Below, piece by piece: positions 8,028 through 11,112 of a DNA stretch of 11,112 bases. Origin of the DNA: Bacteroidales bacterium. GTDB taxonomy: Bacteria; Bacteroidota; Bacteroidia; Bacteroidales; JAADGE01. The notes beneath the pieces are model-generated. The model saw only the letters and a program-made list of their open reading frames with translations, was not told the DNA's origin and ran no database searches. Within the stretch, counting starts at the first letter, position 1. Every line of letters starts with the position of its first letter. The position numbers and the translations under genes are program-made. The DNA lies in NCBI GenBank assembly GCA_026987795.1, contig JALSMF010000362.1, forward strand, positions 1-11,112, given 5' to 3'.

Positions 8028-8753
8028 CTATCTTATTATTAATTTTTTTGTATCAATCGTTAAGCCGTCAGAAATTACGGAGACAAAATAGATTCCGGGA
8101 GAAAAGCCGTCTGTTTTGAAAAAGCCTTTATTTTTATCGGTAAGAACGTTTTTTTCAACTTTTCCCAGTATGTTTGAAATTATTATTCTGCTTTCATTTA
8201 TATTATCCGGAACGGTTACCGTAAAATAATCTGTTGCCGGGTTAGGGTATATTGACATCTGTAAGTTTTTAATATCTTTGATACCTACATAATTTGCATC
8301 GTATTTATAAACAAACTGAACATAGTTATTTGCTTCATTACCGTCTTCATATATTTTTAAAACATATTCCGTAACTTTAGGGTCTCCGTCCTGAATGTGG
8401 TGAAGAAAATGAACATCTGTTTCTGCGGACGTAGCACCTGCATCAAGATAATAATGAAATGTTCCGGCAGGATCCGGATAAACAGCTCCTTCTGTCATAC
8501 CGTAATAACAGGCACCGATACAAAATTCCATTCCGTCTCCTCTTGCTCCCGTAATACTGACGGATTTTAATCTCAATTCAATTTGGTTTGCCGAACTGTT
8601 GGTAATTAAAGTAACCAATCCCTCGGTATCATTGTTAAAGGTAACGGTATCATCGTTATTAATTTGATTTCCGTTTATGTCTGTTATGCTTATTTGTGCC
8701 CAAAGACTTAAGGACAAAGAAATAAAAACGAAAAATAAAAGCTGTTTTTTCAT
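8028..8753 (-). CDS. Secreted protein with T9SS type A C-terminal sorting domain and CX3C motif
   Basis: The protein has 241 residues. A signal peptide (MKKQLLFFVFISLSLSLWA, then QISI) is followed by a beta-rich domain of about 130 residues that I do not recognise by name. It carries Cys78 and Cys82 (MEFCIGACYYG) and a His-rich stretch, VHFLHHI (114-120). Residues about 165-241 are a T9SS type A sorting domain: it opens with MSIYPNPATDYFTV, has IISNILGKVE and GFSPGIYFVSV in the middle, and ends TKKLIIR. Proteins with this tail cross the outer membrane through the type IX machinery and are usually attached to the surface or released after tail removal. The gene starts 62 bp after the larger T9SS gene and ends 7 bp before the TlpA-like gene. 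The two cysteines, the only ones in the protein, may form a disulfide or, with the histidines, bind a metal. Function is unknown. Confidence 0.88.
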   Translation of the reverse strand: MKKQLLFFVFISLSLSLWAQISITDINGNQINNDDTVTFNNDTEGLVTLITNSSANQIELRLKSVSITGARGDGMEFCIGACYYGMTEGAVYPDPAGTFHYYLDAGATSAETDVHFLHHIQDGDPKVTEYVLKIYEDGNEANNYVQFVYKYDANYVGIKDIKNLQMSIYPNPATDYFTVTVPDNINESRIIISNILGKVEKNVLTDKNKGFFKTDGFSPGIYFVSVISDGLTIDTKKLIIR

Positions 8754-8771
8754 AATATATTTTTTTTAAAG

Positions 8772-8806
8772 ACAGAGAGCATCTGTATAGTTCAGGCACT
8801 CTCCGT
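8772..8806 (-). other. Imperfect stem-loop between the two T9SS cargo genes
   Basis: Arms 8772-8785 and 8793-8806 pair over 14 positions with three G-T wobbles and one C-A mismatch, around a 7-nt loop. On the minus strand it begins 9 nt after the stop of the 701-aa gene. The bases after it are CTTTAAAAAAAATATATT, so there is no long T-tract. It could be a partial terminator, an RNase-blocking structure that sets cargo stoichiometry, or chance; no promoter motif is clear in the rest of this 62-bp gap. Confidence 0.45.
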
Positions 8807-8815
8807 ACCGAGTAG

Positions 8816-10921
8816 TTATTTTTTAATAAATTTTTCCGTTACCGAAGCATTATTTGATATAACCGTTATGAAATAAACTCCCGACAGAAAATTTTTAACG
8901 CTTATTATATCTCTTTTTGAATTTATGCTTCCGGAAAGAACTTGTTTTCCGGTTATATCGGTAACCGTGAATAACCCGTTGTCAACGCCTGAAATCTTAA
9001 GGAAATCAGAAGTCGGGTTCGGAAAAATATAGACATTGCTTAAGTTAATATTTTTTGTATTTGTTTCTGTTCCGGTAGTAAAATTAATACTTCCTCCGAT
9101 AAAAGAAACATCATTGCTGTTTTCTATTGTGTTTGCATCAAGCGAAACGGTAATTACGGTATTCGGGCTGAAATTGTTATCGGGATTAATTGTTATTTTT
9201 GTTTTCGTTGCATCAATAGTTGCCGTAAAAGGAATATCTCCGTTTGTGTCACTTAAATGACAGAAAGATGCAATGTCGGCATCCGTTATTTCCGAATTGT
9301 CAATTTTTCTTATTGCATCAGAGAAGTCAATTATTACCGGATAATCTATAAAAACATTCTGCTCTCCGTCGGCAGGTGTGAATATTGCAGCAAGGTCTTG
9401 TGTTGCCCACCCTGACTGAAAAATATCTTTTGTTGTGTTGTCCTGAATAAAAATAACAACTGCTAAATCTCCCATTTCTTCAACATTTGTAGAGCCCATA
9501 TCGAAACTTTCGCTGATACTGACGGGTGTTCCGGCAGTAAAATTAAAAGTTCTTCCGTTTGCATCCGGCAACATTTTCATCATTACATAGTGAAACTCTG
9601 TTTCACCGTTATTTCCCGTGTTTTCTGTTGTGGTTTTTTCGACAACGACAGTGTGTACAGTAAAGTTTGACGCATTAATATACGGAGTTATTTCACCGTC
9701 AATATAAATCATATTTCCGAAAATTTGAGTATTTGCCGAAATGCTGAAAAATGCCGGTATTGAAGATGCATTGTCTAATGCTGTTTGTAATTGGCTTGTA
9801 TTAAAAGGCGTTCCTTCCGTTGCATCAAGAAGTAATGTAGGAACACCGTCTACATCGTAGTATGTCTTTCTTGCTCCGCCTTCATCGGTATAGTAAGGGT
9901 CTCCGGGAGTGGGCCAATTCATTTGATATTTTATAATCGAAAATTTTCCTGCATTATTATCTAAAAATGAAGGAGTAAAATAGGTTGAATTAAAAGTTGC
10001 ACAGGGCGAGCAGGTAGAACTTGTAAACTCTTCGTAAAGAGGCATTCTTGATACTTCTTGAGTGGCAATATGCATAATAAGGTTTAAAGTGTCATTGTTT
10101 TGATTGTCATCATTTCCGCCTCCGTTGATGTTTGATATCCACACTTTTAAGTTGTAATTACCGGAAGTTGCATTCCACGGAGTTGCAAATGTATGGTCAA
10201 GTGTTTGAGTTGTTGTTAAATTTAATCCCGAAAGAGTTTCCGTATAAACTGTTCCGTTATCAATTTGATAATTTACATCTGCAGAAGTAAGATTGACTAA
10301 TCCTAAGTTTTTAACAGTGCATTTTATATCAATATTTCCGGCTGCCAAATAAGGGTACAGGTTTATTGATTCCAATGCGGCATCATTGTTATCCGGAACA
10401 AACAGCATTATATCATCAATATACCAATTGTCAAAATTATAAGTGTTTCCGGTAAGATAAATACTTATTTGAAAATCTGCAGCACCGACATCTGCATTGG
10501 AAATGACAATATCTTTTGTTTCGGGACCTATGTCTCCCGTAGGGTTCGTACTCCATACATCATTCCATGAAGAACTTCCTCCGGAAAGGGTTGCAACACC
10601 GATTGTGTAATCGCTTCCGGAATAGTCGTCAAGAAAATGTTTAAAAGAAAAGACAACAGAAGTATGTCCGGTTAAGTCAACAGTAGGAGAAATCAGGTAT
10701 GTTGTATTTGTTCCGGAAGTATAAATCAGCCTTGCTTCGGGAGCCGTTCCTCCGGCATTTGCGGTTGAGGATTGAGACCACTGTGATGCCATACCGTCGA
10801 TTGTCCATCCTGCAGGCGGTACGGCTGTTGAGAAATCTTCGGATAAAAGAACCGTTGCTTTTTGGGCAAATAGTGATATGCCGAAAAAAAGTATAAGTAA
10901 GGAAGCCGTAATTTTTTTCAT
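8816..10921 (-). CDS. Multidomain T9SS cargo with choice-of-anchor J, Omp28/thioredoxin-like (CSPC) and Ig-like domains
   Basis: The protein has 701 residues. The signal peptide is MKKITASLLILFFGISLFA. Domains in order: a choice-of-anchor J/jelly-roll module (about 24-176, with LLSEDFSTAVPPAGW at the start and FDNWYIDDIMLF at the end); a CARDB-like beta domain (about 180-285, with IDIKCTVKNLGLV); an Omp28-like thioredoxin fold (about 290-385) with EEFTSSTCSPCATF (Cys304, Cys307) and DGVPTLLLD with a cis-Pro-like Pro361; a beta-rich Omp28-type extension (about 390-510); an SbsA-type Ig-like domain (about 514-617, FTPADGEQNVFIDYPV); and a T9SS type A sorting domain (about 630-701, VYIFPNPTSDFLKI, then GVYFITV, ending EKFIKK). 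It should therefore be surface-attached or released, with a thioredoxin-like CxxC outside the cell. The first domain often occurs in adhesins and peptidases and may bind glycans. It is the first gene of the probable operon, with an A-rich leader before the ATG. Catalysis by the CSPC site is inferred. Confidence 0.92.
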   Translation of the reverse strand: MKKITASLLILFFGISLFAQKATVLLSEDFSTAVPPAGWTIDGMASQWSQSSTANAGGTAPEARLIYTSGTNTTYLISPTVDLTGHTSVVFSFKHFLDDYSGSDYTIGVATLSGGSSSWNDVWSTNPTGDIGPETKDIVISNADVGAADFQISIYLTGNTYNFDNWYIDDIMLFVPDNNDAALESINLYPYLAAGNIDIKCTVKNLGLVNLTSADVNYQIDNGTVYTETLSGLNLTTTQTLDHTFATPWNATSGNYNLKVWISNINGGGNDDNQNNDTLNLIMHIATQEVSRMPLYEEFTSSTCSPCATFNSTYFTPSFLDNNAGKFSIIKYQMNWPTPGDPYYTDEGGARKTYYDVDGVPTLLLDATEGTPFNTSQLQTALDNASSIPAFFSISANTQIFGNMIYIDGEITPYINASNFTVHTVVVEKTTTENTGNNGETEFHYVMMKMLPDANGRTFNFTAGTPVSISESFDMGSTNVEEMGDLAVVIFIQDNTTKDIFQSGWATQDLAAIFTPADGEQNVFIDYPVIIDFSDAIRKIDNSEITDADIASFCHLSDTNGDIPFTATIDATKTKITINPDNNFSPNTVITVSLDANTIENSNDVSFIGGSINFTTGTETNTKNINLSNVYIFPNPTSDFLKISGVDNGLFTVTDITGKQVLSGSINSKRDIISVKNFLSGVYFITVISNNASVTEKFIKK

Positions 10922-10946
10922 TTTTTGAATTTTTTAGGGATTAATA

Positions 10947-10980
10947 CAAAAAGGATAAAAAAAGAAACAAAAGGTTGCAA
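10947..10980 (-). promoter_or_regulatory. Possible weak Bacteroidota-type promoter of the redox operon
   Basis: On the minus strand a TTG (10978-10980) is followed after 20 nt by TATCCTTTTTG (10947-10957), roughly like the -33 TTG and -7 TAnnTTTG elements of Bacteroidota. The spacing fits but the -7 element is imperfect (an extra three pyrimidines). The stretch is generally T-rich on this strand, so a chance match is likely. The 25-nt leader down to the ATG is A-rich, as expected. This 71-bp gap (10922-10992) is the only one upstream of the five genes that could hold the main promoter. Confidence 0.25.
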
Positions 10981-10992
10981 TATTAGTTTTGC

Positions 10993-11112
10993 CTATTTAA
11001 AAAGGTGTGTTATTTTGTATTTTAAGCCTTTCCATCCTGTTTTTCTGCCGTAAGGATACATTTCTTTGTAATTGAACTGATATGATGCCCCTGTTGTAAG
11101 AATATTAAAACT
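10993..11112 (-). CDS. C-terminal 39 codons of an unidentified protein, truncated by window edge
   Basis: On the minus strand a frame is open from the window edge to a TAG at 10993-10995. It reads SFNILTTGASYQFNYKEMYP followed by YGRKTGWKGLKYKITHLFK. The composition is that of a real protein (aromatic-rich, a basic C-terminal tail), its codon choice resembles the neighbours, and the two other minus-strand options are less plausible. The plus strand is interrupted by stops. The tail, with repeated Gly-Trp-Lys and Lys-Tyr-Lys, is not enough to name the family; a cytoplasmic or membrane-associated enzyme is as likely as an envelope protein. It lies 71 bp upstream of the 701-aa T9SS gene in the same direction, so it could belong to the same operon or end before it; only a weak hairpin (AGG/CCT with CAA/TTG) precedes the T-rich stretch after its stop. 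Confidence 0.65.
   Translation of the reverse strand, partial: SFNILTTGASYQFNYKEMYPYGRKTGWKGLKYKITHLFK

Overview
The window looks like chromosomal DNA of a Bacteroidota bacterium, probably an uncultured Bacteroidales/Marinilabiliales-like or flavobacterial lineage; no finer placement is possible from sequence alone. The evidence is AT-rich DNA, A-rich translation leaders without clear Shine-Dalgarno sites, two proteins with type IX secretion (T9SS) type A C-terminal sorting domains, Omp28-type and DUF6029-type envelope proteins, and lipoproteins with short MKK/MNF leaders. No mobile element, rRNA, tRNA or CRISPR array is visible.

Left part, plus strand: the 3' nearly complete part of an HI0933-family flavoprotein gene (its first dozen or so codons lie outside the window) is followed 30 bp later by a DUF58 membrane-anchored protein. 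A strong hairpin at 2617-2645 separates this pair from everything to the right, which is all on the minus strand and convergent with it.

Middle, minus strand: dcp (2667-4787) encodes a lipoprotein M3 zinc metallopeptidase. A long hairpin at 4896-4934 in the gap upstream of it probably ends the next transcription unit.

Right part, minus strand, read from 10921 down to 4953: five closely spaced genes form a probable operon. They encode (a) a 701-aa T9SS cargo with choice-of-anchor J, CARDB-like, thioredoxin-like/Omp28 (CSPC), Ig-like and sorting domains; (b) a 241-aa T9SS cargo with a CX3C pair; (c) a TlpA-like periplasmic thioredoxin (WCKPC); (d) a DUF6029-type outer-membrane beta-barrel with a CX4C pair in its probable last surface loop; and (e) an Omp28-type lipoprotein (CPNC). 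All five products leave the cytoplasm and all carry paired cysteines. I infer an envelope and cell-surface thiol/disulfide (or metal) handling system running from periplasm to outer membrane to outside; this is the main item of interest. A hairpin with a T-tract sits inside the operon just before the barrel gene and may tune expression.

At the right edge, 10993-11112 on the minus strand is an open frame that looks like the last 39 codons of another gene.
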